49,732 nucleotides of DNA, from the NCBI GenBank assembly GCA_002313415.1, contig DCBH01000072.1, forward strand, positions 1-49,732, given 5' to 3'. This DNA comes from Flavobacteriales bacterium UBA1112 (GTDB lineage: Bacteria; Bacteroidota; Bacteroidia; Flavobacteriales_D; Sanyastnellaceae). The notes under the pieces were generated by a model. That model saw nothing but the letters and a program-made list of their open reading frames with translations, ran no database searches and was not told the DNA's origin. Made by a program: the position numbers and the translations under genes. Shown here piece after piece: positions 33,244 to 41,616 of this stretch. The first letter of the stretch is position 1. Each line of letters opens with the position of its first letter.

Positions 33244-33251
33244 TAATTTTG
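33244..33251 (+). promoter_or_regulatory. -7 element of the GreA/B-like gene
   Basis: TAATTTTG, exact consensus, followed by AGAG and the ATG at 33256. Confidence 0.55.
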
Positions 33252-33255
33252 AGAG

Positions 33256-33705
33256 ATGGATAAAAGGTTGGTTTGTGCTCGCATTTGTTCTCATCTCGAG
33301 AAAAGCAAGGACGAATCCATTCGTCAGCTTCAGTCGCTGAAACAATCGTTGTTGTCTGAATCCAAAAGTTCAGCAGGGGACAAGCACGAAACGGCACGGG
33401 CGATGATTCATCAGGAAATGCGCCAAGTAAATGACACCCTTGTCCGCGCAGAACGAGCACTGCAGGAAGTGAATCAAATTGGTGAATCAAAAGTTTCTCC
33501 TGTTCGGGTGGCATCCGGGGTTTTGGTCGAGACGGATGGTCCCTGGGTCCTCGTGGGAGTCGCACTGAACCGCATTGACATGCGAGAAGGACATGTTTAC
33601 GGTGTCAGCAGCGAAGCCCCTTTAGCCAAGGCGTGGCATGGAGCAGAAGTTGGTGATGTCAAATCGTTAGGCCCAAACCAACTCACCATAGTTGCGCTTC
33701 ATTGA
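33256..33705 (+). CDS. GreA/GreB-like C-terminal-domain protein
   Basis: About 149 residues. The N-terminal half is a coiled-coil helix pair (DESIRQLQSLKQSLLSES, then GDKHETARAMIHQEMRQVND), the second half a small beta domain (GVLVETDGPWVLVGVALNRID...). The SSAGDKHETARAM motif is shared with a Bacteroidota family often mislabelled 3-oxoacyl-ACP synthase and resembles GreA/B transcript-cleavage factors, which use a coiled coil to enter the polymerase secondary channel. The acidic tip residues cannot be confirmed from sequence alone. It ends seven bases inside the convergent beta-mannosidase gene. Confidence 0.75.
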   Translation: MDKRLVCARICSHLEKSKDESIRQLQSLKQSLLSESKSSAGDKHETARAMIHQEMRQVNDTLVRAERALQEVNQIGESKVSPVRVASGVLVETDGPWVLVGVALNRIDMREGHVYGVSSEAPLAKAWHGAEVGDVKSLGPNQLTIVALH

Positions 33706-36185
33706 GGAGGTGTATTTCCTCCTCGAGCACAAACTTCCAGTATTACTTTGTCTTTTGAGTCTGGCTCAAATTGCACGACGCAGATCTGATTTGGCTCCAA
33801 TGACATGCCATTGTCTGACCAATGCCCTGGCACATTTGATGTCATTTGGACAACAGGGGTGTAAACGTCAGATTGCAATTGAAATCCCTCTTTTGTTTCT
33901 AAACATTGTATCCGAGGTTCTGGCAAATGGGCGAGAACAGGAGCGCACCAAAGTGCCGTGGAATTCACCACAACATGTCCGTCATCATCGGTCAACTGCC
34001 AACTCAAGTAGGAATCCAAAGGCCGAACATTCCAAACAATCATGTTGCCCAAGTTGACCAAATCATCGCTTCTCGGATCAAGGCTTATTGAAATTTCAGT
34101 TTGGTTGAAGGGTTCTCCATTGAAGTCCTTGACTGCGACGTGAAGTTTCCCCTGAAATGGGTTAGGAAATGCATTAAAGAGGTCAAAGCGAAGCGAATCT
34201 CGGTCTTGTCTACACCACAGAGCGGTTAGAGGCGCATTGGCTCGCCGGGCGGCGTAGTGTGCAAGTTTCCATCGGCCTGAGTGGTCCACAGTCGACCAAG
34301 ACACGCCGGGCCAAACGTCATTCAATGACCAGAACAGGGACCCGGAATAACGCCCATGGCTGGTACGATGTTGCTCTAAGGCTTGTCGGATGCCCTCTGC
34401 ATGTGTCCATTGACTTTTGAAAATCCAATCGACCAGGTTGTTGGGGAGAGGAGCTCCGGTTGTTTTGGACATGAAATGATGCATCATGTCCCACCCGTCA
34501 AACCCCGGTTCCAACCATTCCATGCTGCTTCTTTGTCGAAACTGGAGGGCGTCGTCATCGAATGCCTCAATACCTGCTTCGAGCAGTGTGTGAATGTCAG
34601 GTAGACTTTGGAGACCGTATTCGCTTACAAATCTGCCCCCGTGATTGCCATAGTAGCCAAAGTCTTCAAGCCCAAACCAAACGCCCCAAGCGTGTTCATC
34701 TCCGCTTTTTTCGTCCAACGTGGGAGAAGTAGGCAAATAGTATGTGTCAGACCCTTCGTTTACGATGTCCGGCAAAACTTCGTGAAACAGTTTTTTGTAA
34801 GCGTTCTCGAGTCGCAAGCTGTCTTCTTCGCGAAGGCCATACGTTTCCTGCCACCCCCAAGAAGTCCAAGCGCGTTCTACTTCGTTGTTTCCACACCACA
34901 AGGCCAAGCAAGGGTGGTGGGCAATGCGTTGAACTTGCTCTTGGGCTTCAAGGCGAACATTTTCAAAAAAATCCTCATCGTCAGGGACCATGGTGCAGGC
35001 AAACATGAAGTCTTGCCACACAAGCAATCCTGCTCGGTCGCACGCATCAAAAAAGGCATTTGGTGGATACACGCCACCGCCCCAGACACGCACCATGTTC
35101 ATGTTTGCGGCCCTTGCTTGCTCCACGAGTTTTATCCAGCGGTCTGCATCCTTCGTCTGATGAAAATCTGGGGGAATGACATTGGCACCCTTGGCATGCA
35201 CAGAGAGTCCATTCAACGTCAATTGAAAGGTGGTTCCCCATTCATCTTCATTTTCAATCCAATGGAGCGTCCTGATTCCCATGGTTTGGCGTCGAACTGT
35301 TCCCGAGTGGAGATGGGTCCAAGTCCATTCGTAAAGTGGTTGGTCTCCCATATCTGCGGGCCACCACATCGCCGGATTGACGATGTGAACTTCGTCCTCC
35401 ACCCAAGCCCAATCCACTGCGTGGTCTTCTCTTGCAATGTCGAGATGCCATCCTTCGTGGTTCTGGACAAGTACCCTTGCAAGTCGCTCATTGACCTCTA
35501 ATTGTTTGCAAACGGGTGAGGTTGCAGTTGTTCTTTTGCTTGAGTTTGCGCAGTGTAAACTTATTTGACCTGAAACCCCCGGACCTGCGAGACGTGGTCC
35601 CCAATCCCAACCAAATTGGTATCCAGGTTTCCGGGTCATGGGGCTCGTTTGGAATCCGATGGGTCTGGCCTCATTGCTAGCTGGGATCAACATTCCTTGT
35701 GCGTCTAAGGACTCCTGACCTCGTTCGGCTACGGGATCGAATAGGATGTCGATGTCCAATCCTTCTTCGGTCACAAGAAATGGGTGAGTTGTCCAAGATC
35801 GATGTGCATTGTTGGCTTTCAGGACGCAGACGTCATTGACATGGACTGCTGCGTAGGTGTCTAGGCCTTCAAAGTGCAATTCAGCACTGTCACCTGGCAT
35901 CAATCCCTTGCTCAGATTCACATGGGTACTCAATGTCCAGGGTACAGATTCTACCCATTGCACGTCTCGTTCGTGTGTTCCTTGATTGGGATTTGGGGCG
36001 AGGCCAGATTGGACTAGCGATTCAAGAACGTGGCCGGGAACAAGGGCTGGAATTTGAAATGAAGACGAAGAGTCAGGATTCGACCAATGCCACGAGGCTT
36101 TAGACAGGTCCACTCGGGTGATGTCCTGCTTCGAACAAGAAATCGCACTTAAAGAGACGACGGCGGCAAGACACAATGCTCTCAC
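33699..36185 (-). CDS. Beta-mannosidase (GH2), lipoprotein
   Basis: About 828 residues from a GTG at 36185, ten bases after the universal stress gene stop. Lipoprotein signal SAISC with lipid Cys17. The GH2 order is clear: sugar-binding jelly roll with VPGHVLESL and EGLDTYAAVHVN, RKPGYQFGWDWGPRL, an Ig-like domain, then the TIM barrel with RVWGGGVYPPNAFFDACDRAGLLVWQDFMFAC (residues 366-397), acid/base in GNNEVERAW (Glu435) and nucleophile in RFVSEYGLQS (Glu522), plus SLFWSLNDVWPGVSWS. It removes terminal beta-mannose from mannans or N-glycan cores, in the periplasm or at the surface. Full length, catalytic residues intact. Confidence 0.93.
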   Translation of the reverse strand: MRALCLAAVVSLSAISCSKQDITRVDLSKASWHWSNPDSSSSFQIPALVPGHVLESLVQSGLAPNPNQGTHERDVQWVESVPWTLSTHVNLSKGLMPGDSAELHFEGLDTYAAVHVNDVCVLKANNAHRSWTTHPFLVTEEGLDIDILFDPVAERGQESLDAQGMLIPASNEARPIGFQTSPMTRKPGYQFGWDWGPRLAGPGVSGQISLHCANSSKRTTATSPVCKQLEVNERLARVLVQNHEGWHLDIAREDHAVDWAWVEDEVHIVNPAMWWPADMGDQPLYEWTWTHLHSGTVRRQTMGIRTLHWIENEDEWGTTFQLTLNGLSVHAKGANVIPPDFHQTKDADRWIKLVEQARAANMNMVRVWGGGVYPPNAFFDACDRAGLLVWQDFMFACTMVPDDEDFFENVRLEAQEQVQRIAHHPCLALWCGNNEVERAWTSWGWQETYGLREEDSLRLENAYKKLFHEVLPDIVNEGSDTYYLPTSPTLDEKSGDEHAWGVWFGLEDFGYYGNHGGRFVSEYGLQSLPDIHTLLEAGIEAFDDDALQFRQRSSMEWLEPGFDGWDMMHHFMSKTTGAPLPNNLVDWIFKSQWTHAEGIRQALEQHRTSHGRYSGSLFWSLNDVWPGVSWSTVDHSGRWKLAHYAARRANAPLTALWCRQDRDSLRFDLFNAFPNPFQGKLHVAVKDFNGEPFNQTEISISLDPRSDDLVNLGNMIVWNVRPLDSYLSWQLTDDDGHVVVNSTALWCAPVLAHLPEPRIQCLETKEGFQLQSDVYTPVVQMTSNVPGHWSDNGMSLEPNQICVVQFEPDSKDKVILEVCARGGNTPPQ

Positions 36186-36194
36186 TTCTCGTGT

Positions 36195-37028
36195 TTAGAA
36201 GGAAAAAGGAGTTTGACGAATGATTCGAGTTTCGAAAGGATTCAACACCAAAACGGGGATTTCCGCTTCATTGGTGATGATTTGTTGCTCGTAAGATGTG
36301 CCTAAAATTCCCATGAGACTTTTTTCGTGGAAGTTCATGATGCTGATCAAATCAGCCTCGATGGAAGCCGTGTAACGAATCACGTCTTTGACAAAGGCGC
36401 CTGAGTCGTGTTCACTGATTTTGGTGGTGTACTCAATGCCACGGTCTTCAAAGTAGTCCGAGGCAAACTCCACATTTCGTCGGAGCTGGTTTTGCAAGAA
36501 TTCGTCGGACTCGGCGGGAGAAATGATGTGGACGCGTCCATTGAAGTAGGATGCCATTTCTGCGACAATGGCCAACTTCTGCTTTGTGTCCTGATGTAAA
36601 TCCAAAGGAACGACGATGTCGTCGTAGCCGGTTTCACGGATTGGACGCGATTGCGTAATGATAAATGGGACGGAGCATTGACGCAGAATTTTGAGTGCTC
36701 GTCCGCCGGTAATGAATTGCATTCCTTTCAAGCCATGGGTCCCCATGATGACCAAATTGGCGTCCATTTCAACGGATACGTCGTCGATGTCGTCAAACAA
36801 ATTGCCAATCCGTACAGTGGCCTTCACATCTCCCTCAAAAGCGGCCAATTGTTCTTTGGCGAATGCTTGAAGACGCTGTCGGGCTTCCCCAAATTCACTT
36901 TTTTTTCCGACGATGTGAACGAGGTGAAGCTCACTCTTCAGTGCCTGGCCTACTGCAATGGCGTGTTTGACTGCGTTGGTGGATACAGGAGTGAAGTCCA
37001 CAGGAACGAGGATGCGGTGTTGTGACAT
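36195..37028 (-). CDS. Universal stress protein, tandem Usp domains
   Basis: About 277 residues. Two Usp domains: residues 1-140 (HRILVPVDFTPVSTNAVKHA, then ATP-type loop GTHGLKGMQFITGG) and about 150-277 (DIVVPLDLH..., then FHEKSLMGILGTSYEQQIITN). The first domain keeps the G-x2-G-x9-G nucleotide loop; the second is degenerate. This length is common in Bacteroidota and the protein is cytoplasmic. It precedes beta-mannosidase by ten bases on the same strand, so that hydrolase may be expressed from the stress gene promoter. Confidence 0.93.
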   Translation of the reverse strand: MSQHRILVPVDFTPVSTNAVKHAIAVGQALKSELHLVHIVGKKSEFGEARQRLQAFAKEQLAAFEGDVKATVRIGNLFDDIDDVSVEMDANLVIMGTHGLKGMQFITGGRALKILRQCSVPFIITQSRPIRETGYDDIVVPLDLHQDTKQKLAIVAEMASYFNGRVHIISPAESDEFLQNQLRRNVEFASDYFEDRGIEYTTKISEHDSGAFVKDVIRYTASIEADLISIMNFHEKSLMGILGTSYEQQIITNEAEIPVLVLNPFETRIIRQTPFSF

Positions 37029-37032
37029 GCGG

Positions 37033-37040
37033 CAAAATTA
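37033..37040 (-). promoter_or_regulatory. -7 element of the universal stress gene
   Basis: TAATTTTG, exact consensus, four bases before the ATG at 37028; no clear -33 TTG. Confidence 0.5.
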
Positions 37041-37119
37041 GAGAAGATGGCACTGAAGCGCTGAAGTTTAGTGTGGATGTCTTTACCTTGTTTACATCTG
37101 TTGAAATGCCCTTAAGACC

Positions 37120-38400
37120 ATGTTCAGAATGTTCTCACACTTCCGATGCCAAGTCTTCGTTTTTTTGCTCTTGATTTCTTCGGTTGACACATTGATGGCA
37201 CAAGACGAATGCGATGGATATCGATATCGATACACTGGAGCCTTTGATGGATTTGAAGTGGAGTATGATGTACCCTATGGCGAAAATTTCAATGTCAATT
37301 TTCTACCCGAAGAGTTGGTTGTGGATGTATACTCACCAACAGGCGATGTGGAGGAGTCTCGTCCATTGATTTTAATCGCCCACGGGGGCTTCTTCTTGTC
37401 GGGGAGCAATGGTGGGCTGGAAGTCGTTCCTCTTTGCGAGGATTTGGCCCAAATGGGCTATGTCGTAGCCTCGATGAATTACCGGAAAGGTGTCAGTATT
37501 CTGGGCAATTTGACCAATGAATTTATAAAAGCAGTTTGGAGAGGAGTTCACGACAGCCGGGCTGCCGTTCGTTACTTCCGACATTCATTGGATTATGGCA
37601 ATCCTTGGGACATTGACGCCAACCGCATCTATCTCGGTGGAATCAGTGCGGGAGCGTTCATCGCGCTTCATCATGCTTATGTGGATGAACAAAGTGAAAT
37701 TCCCGCCCAAATTGATGTCACCGAGGTGGGGTTGGGAGGTGGTCTAGAAGGCCTCTCGGGCAATACGGGATACAGCAGTGAGGTGAATGGGGTATTCAAC
37801 ATTTCCGGGGCACTTCAAACCACAGATTTTATGAATCTCGGCGGGAATGAGCCGCTGTTTAGCATCCACGGAACAGAAGACCAAACGGTGCCTTATGGAG
37901 AGGGGGGCATCTCGTTGTTGGGAATCATCAATTTGATTGACGTGGATGGAAGCTCCATCGTGCACAATAAGGCAGAAGAAATTGGCCTTGACCATTGTCT
38001 GATTACGGTGGAAGGGGCAGGGCATGTTCCGCACATTGACATTTTCAATCCCGGGTATTATGACCTCACCCTCAGTGCATTGGCAGGGAAGTTGGGGGAG
38101 TGGGCGTGCGAGGATTACGTTCCAATATGTGGCGATTACGATTATGAGGCAGAGTCGTTGCTCGAGGACATGCGCATCGATGAAAATCCACTTGTGTTTC
38201 CCAATCCCGCGAGGACTCAAGGTCGGGTGTTCGTCACGTTCAAGCAGTCGACTTCATGGAAACTTGTGAATGTGATGGGGCAGACCATGAAACGCGGACG
38301 GAATTCCGCAGGCTCAAGGGTTGTGTGGCAGTCGCTAGCTCCAGGGCTGTACGTCATTCAATCTGAGACGGGAAGCACTCAATTGGTTGTTTCTGACTGA
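37120..38400 (+). CDS. Secreted alpha/beta-hydrolase (carboxylesterase-like) with T9SS tail
   Basis: About 426 residues; signal peptide ending LMAQ. PLILIAHGGFFLSGSNGG is the HGG-type oxyanion region of carboxylesterases, MNYRKG follows, GGISAGAF is the nucleophile elbow with Ser176, SIHGTEDQTVPYGEG holds the likely acid, and GAGHVPHID the likely catalytic His. The last 75 residues form a T9SS type A sorting domain (VFPNPARTQG, WKLVNVMGQTMKRG, LAPGLYVIQSETG). It diverges from the universal stress gene across 91 bases. The substrate is unknown; esters of polysaccharides or lipids are the usual targets for this fold. Confidence 0.87.
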   Translation: MFRMFSHFRCQVFVFLLLISSVDTLMAQDECDGYRYRYTGAFDGFEVEYDVPYGENFNVNFLPEELVVDVYSPTGDVEESRPLILIAHGGFFLSGSNGGLEVVPLCEDLAQMGYVVASMNYRKGVSILGNLTNEFIKAVWRGVHDSRAAVRYFRHSLDYGNPWDIDANRIYLGGISAGAFIALHHAYVDEQSEIPAQIDVTEVGLGGGLEGLSGNTGYSSEVNGVFNISGALQTTDFMNLGGNEPLFSIHGTEDQTVPYGEGGISLLGIINLIDVDGSSIVHNKAEEIGLDHCLITVEGAGHVPHIDIFNPGYYDLTLSALAGKLGEWACEDYVPICGDYDYEAESLLEDMRIDENPLVFPNPARTQGRVFVTFKQSTSWKLVNVMGQTMKRGRNSAGSRVVWQSLAPGLYVIQSETGSTQLVVSD

Positions 38401-38432
38401 TTGCGTTTCTGGCCAGGGTCCAAACATGCAAG

Positions 38433-39341
38433 TCATGTCCAGACATCCAACGCAGCCCTGAATGTATTGACGTGGGCTTGAACGACGGTGTTGACCGTTG
38501 GAGAGTATCCGCCACCCATGGCGCAAACCACTGGAATGTCCCATTCTCGGCACATTTGAAATACCATGCGATCCCGGGACATGCACCCTTGTAGCGTCAA
38601 GGCCAATCTGCCTAGCTTGTCAGATGCCAAAACGTCGACACCACATTGATACATCACCAAATCAGGCCGAATGCCATCGGCAGGGATGAGACTTTCAAGA
38701 TGCGTTTTCAACAAAGAGAGGTAAACCTCATCTGTGGTTCCGTCAGGCAAAGCCACATCAATGTCACTGGTTTCTTTGTTCAGCGGATAATTGGATGCGC
38801 CGTGCATGGAAAAGGTCGTGACTCTCGGTTCGTCAGCAAGAATGGCGGCACTGCCATTGCCCTGATGGACATCACAGTCGACAATCAGGATTCGTGCCAG
38901 CGAGTTGTTGCTCAAAAGCCATTTTGATGCAAGTGCGAAGTCGTTGAAAATGCAAAACCCTTCGGCACGATTCGAATAGGCATGATGGGTTCCACCAGCA
39001 ATGTTCATGGCCACCGAGCCTGAAGTCAAGGCCTTTTTTGCACATTCCAAGGTGCCTTGCATGATGACGCGTTCACGTTCCACCATGGCCTCTGACCAAG
39101 GAAACCCACTGCGGCGTTCTTCCTTGCGAGTCCACTTGCCACGAAGTGTTCGGTCCCAATAATCCGCATCATGCGCCAAGAGGATGGTCTCTACAGGCAT
39201 CGCGGTGGGTGCGAAGAAATCAGAATCCGAGACGATGCCTTCGTACAAAATTTGGTCTTTCAAAAGGGCATACTTCTCCATGGGGAAGCGGTGACCCTCG
39301 GGTACCTCCAAAACATAGCACGGTGCATAGGCGATGTCCAT
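38433..39341 (-). CDS. Histone deacetylase family (acetoin utilisation/acetylpolyamine amidohydrolase-like) protein
   Basis: About 302 residues. Zinc-hydrolase landmarks are in order: NIAGGTHHAYSNRAEGFCIFNDFAL with the catalytic His pair (about residues 118-142), ILIVDCDVHQGNG with Asp and His zinc ligands, FSMHGASNYP, and YQCGVDVLASDKLGRLALT with the third ligand. Bacterial members deacetylate acetylpolyamines, acetylated small molecules or lysines. It follows the ATP-grasp gene by 49 bases on the same strand, suggesting a two-gene operon. The substrate cannot be read from the sequence. Confidence 0.92.
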   Translation of the reverse strand: MDIAYAPCYVLEVPEGHRFPMEKYALLKDQILYEGIVSDSDFFAPTAMPVETILLAHDADYWDRTLRGKWTRKEERRSGFPWSEAMVERERVIMQGTLECAKKALTSGSVAMNIAGGTHHAYSNRAEGFCIFNDFALASKWLLSNNSLARILIVDCDVHQGNGSAAILADEPRVTTFSMHGASNYPLNKETSDIDVALPDGTTDEVYLSLLKTHLESLIPADGIRPDLVMYQCGVDVLASDKLGRLALTLQGCMSRDRMVFQMCREWDIPVVCAMGGGYSPTVNTVVQAHVNTFRAALDVWT

Positions 39342-39390
39342 GATTGACGTAAGCCGGAAGAACGACTTATTGTTCTGTCACATGCAAATC

Positions 39391-40359
39391 TCAAGAAAGA
39401 GATGCGAGCCTTTTTTGAATTGCCCTCGCCAAAATTTGAGCTGCGGGTGGATTGAACCGAAACCACAATTCGGGCTCAACCATTTCCAGTTCAGACAGCA
39501 GCCATTGCCCTTCGTTGTCTCGCATCAAATCCACCCGCGCATAGATCGGAGTGTCCCAACCTCGGGATCGACAATGTTGAATGCATTTGGACATGATATC
39601 TCGTGCGAGGGTTTCATCCTCGGACTTGACATTGACAGAGTGAACGGTGCCGCCGTGGTCGTCCTGCACCCTAAAGTCACCGGTTTTGGCTTTTTTCAGA
39701 ACACCATGTGTCACATGGCCATCAAGCCAAATCAAAGACTTTTCGCCAGCCTCAATGACTTGAGGAAGAAAAGGCTGAACAAGCATGTCTTGTTGGGCCA
39801 CGAGTGATTGCCACAGAGATTCGCAGTTCGTGAAGGGCTGCGCATCAGGAGAACAGATGTGCTCATTGCCTTTAATCGTCACTCGATAGGTATCTATGGC
39901 GGCTCCCGCAATGGCTGGTTTGATGACCACGTCTGTCCATCCAAGGCGAGATGAAAGGGTGTTCAGAGGCGTAGAACCTCCCTTTTTCACAAATTCAGTG
40001 GGAACCACGTTCACTCCAAGTTTTTTGAGGTCTTTCAGGTAGTGTTTGTCCAAGTTCCAATGGACAATTGAGGCTGCATTGAAAAGCTGCGTTTGGGATT
40101 GGACGCGATGCAACCAAGGCGAAAATTCACTCCAACGATCGAAATAGTCCCAGGTAGTCCTAAACAAAGCTGATTTGGTGATCGACCAATCCATTGCCTC
40201 ATCACACCACGCTCGACGGTCAACGCGAAGCCCGCACTTTTTGAGGGCATCGAGGACCATCGTATCCTCTGTGAGCAAATTGTCAAAGTAATCCTTGTTG
40301 GGGTCGTCCTTGGACGCAGCATTCAGGTATCGTTTGTCAGTGAGAACTACGACGTCCAT
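39391..40359 (-). CDS. ATP-grasp ligase
   Basis: About 322 residues. The N-terminal part has FRTTWDYFDRW, typical of a Bacteroidota/Proteobacteria ATP-grasp group; DVVIKPAIAGAA provides the ATP-binding Lys, VQPFLPQVIEAGEKSLIWLDG the central strand and acidic residues, and WLLSELEMVEPELWF the metal-binding Glu residues near the end. Relatives include RimK, glutathione synthetase and DcsG, which join a carboxylate to an amine or thiol. It probably makes an amide bond on a small molecule. Coupling with a deacetylase-like gene hints at amino acid or polyamine derivatives; this is inference. Confidence 0.85.
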   Translation of the reverse strand: MDVVVLTDKRYLNAASKDDPNKDYFDNLLTEDTMVLDALKKCGLRVDRRAWCDEAMDWSITKSALFRTTWDYFDRWSEFSPWLHRVQSQTQLFNAASIVHWNLDKHYLKDLKKLGVNVVPTEFVKKGGSTPLNTLSSRLGWTDVVIKPAIAGAAIDTYRVTIKGNEHICSPDAQPFTNCESLWQSLVAQQDMLVQPFLPQVIEAGEKSLIWLDGHVTHGVLKKAKTGDFRVQDDHGGTVHSVNVKSEDETLARDIMSKCIQHCRSRGWDTPIYARVDLMRDNEGQWLLSELEMVEPELWFRFNPPAAQILARAIQKRLASLS

Positions 40360-40442
40360 AACTCAGATTTGCATGCGAATGGCTCAAAGGAATTGACCAA
40401 GGGTAGGCGCGCTTGAAGTTCCACAGACAAACGTGCCATCGT

Positions 40443-41543
40443 TCAAGCCGCAATCTGCTGTGATTTTCCGAGTGACCGAAGCATCCGGGTATGCAGGCCT
40501 AGGGCTTGCCAATACGTAGTGGATGCACGATAGGGGATGCCAAATTCTTCCGCAGTTTGCTTCACAATGGGCGCCAATTTGCGCAAGTGAATGTGGCTAA
40601 CTTGAGGAAACAAATGGTGCTCAATTTGATGATTTAAGCTGCCGCATAACCAGGTCAAGATGGCACTTCCTGTTCCAAAATTGGACGTGGTGCGCAATTG
40701 GTGGGTGAGTGGGTCGACCTCCAACACAGTCCCTTTCTCGGCAGGCATGTAGTCGTGGTCTTCCATCACGTGAGCCGGTTGGAAGATGATGGCCAAAATG
40801 AACCCTGCGACGAGTTGCATCACCACCCATCCACCGAGAATCTGTAACCAATGGACACCGCCAAGGACCATGGGAAGCACTAGAATGTAAGAGAAGTAAA
40901 GCGTTTTGGTCACTGCGAGAGAGGTTGAAAGCTGAGCCAACGAGGTGCCTGAGGGACGAATAAGACCTTTCCTGTGGTAACGTCTGACTTGAAGCCAATC
41001 TTTGGCAATCATCCAAAAAATGGTCATCAACGAGTACAAAAACCAGGAGTAAATGTGCTGGAATCTGTGCCACCAGTAGCGAGGTTTGAGTGGGCTGAAA
41101 CGCATGATGGGATGCATGTCAATGTCTTCATCCAGCCCGTCTAAATTGGTGAAGGTATGGTGCAGCACGTTGTGCTGAATTTTCCAAATGGCGGCATTTC
41201 CTCCAACCAAATCAAGAATGCGCCCGACCCAAAGATTGACCCATTTTTTGTCGCTGTACGCGTCGTGGTTGGCGTCGTGCATGACATTCATCCCGATCCC
41301 GGCCAATCCCAACCCCATTGCAAACTCCGCGACCCAAAACATCCACCCACTCCCCGCAAGTCCCCAAGTAATGAGCGCCCATGGCACAAAGTACAAGGCA
41401 ATCATCACCGTCGTTTTGAGGTGCAGCCGCCAGTTGCCCTTGCGGCTGATGTTGCGCTCCTTGAAATAGGTGTCAACTCGCGCTCTTAACGTTTTGGTGA
41501 AGTCCGATTTATCTCGACTGTAACGTATGACGGGAATATTCAT
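40443..41543 (-). CDS. Membrane fatty acid desaturase
   Basis: About 366 residues with four main membrane segments and the three histidine boxes: HDANHD (89-94), HNVLHH (124-129) and HQIEHH (about 309-314). The Gln in the third box and the overall order match front-end acyl-lipid or linoleoyl-CoA-type desaturases, but there is no fused cytochrome b5 domain, so ferredoxin or another carrier must supply electrons. It introduces double bonds into membrane lipid acyl chains. A likely -7 element sits four bases before its ATG. Confidence 0.93.
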   Translation of the reverse strand: MNIPVIRYSRDKSDFTKTLRARVDTYFKERNISRKGNWRLHLKTTVMIALYFVPWALITWGLAGSGWMFWVAEFAMGLGLAGIGMNVMHDANHDAYSDKKWVNLWVGRILDLVGGNAAIWKIQHNVLHHTFTNLDGLDEDIDMHPIMRFSPLKPRYWWHRFQHIYSWFLYSLMTIFWMIAKDWLQVRRYHRKGLIRPSGTSLAQLSTSLAVTKTLYFSYILVLPMVLGGVHWLQILGGWVVMQLVAGFILAIIFQPAHVMEDHDYMPAEKGTVLEVDPLTHQLRTTSNFGTGSAILTWLCGSLNHQIEHHLFPQVSHIHLRKLAPIVKQTAEEFGIPYRASTTYWQALGLHTRMLRSLGKSQQIAA

Positions 41544-41547
41544 CAGG

Positions 41548-41555
41548 CCAAGTTA
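41548..41555 (-). promoter_or_regulatory. -7 element of the desaturase gene
   Basis: TAACTTGG, one mismatch to TAnnTTTG, followed by CCTG and the ATG at 41543. Confidence 0.4.
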
Positions 41556-41616
41556 GCAGGGCATGTTCACAACCATCCATGCCCAAGGGCACAGGATGCG
41601 CAAGAGTTCTTCACAA

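Noticed and set aside
34608..35501. Open frame of 297 codons antisense to beta-mannosidase
   Set aside because: The GH2 catalytic motifs on the - strand are intact; the + frame is a shadow of skewed codon use.
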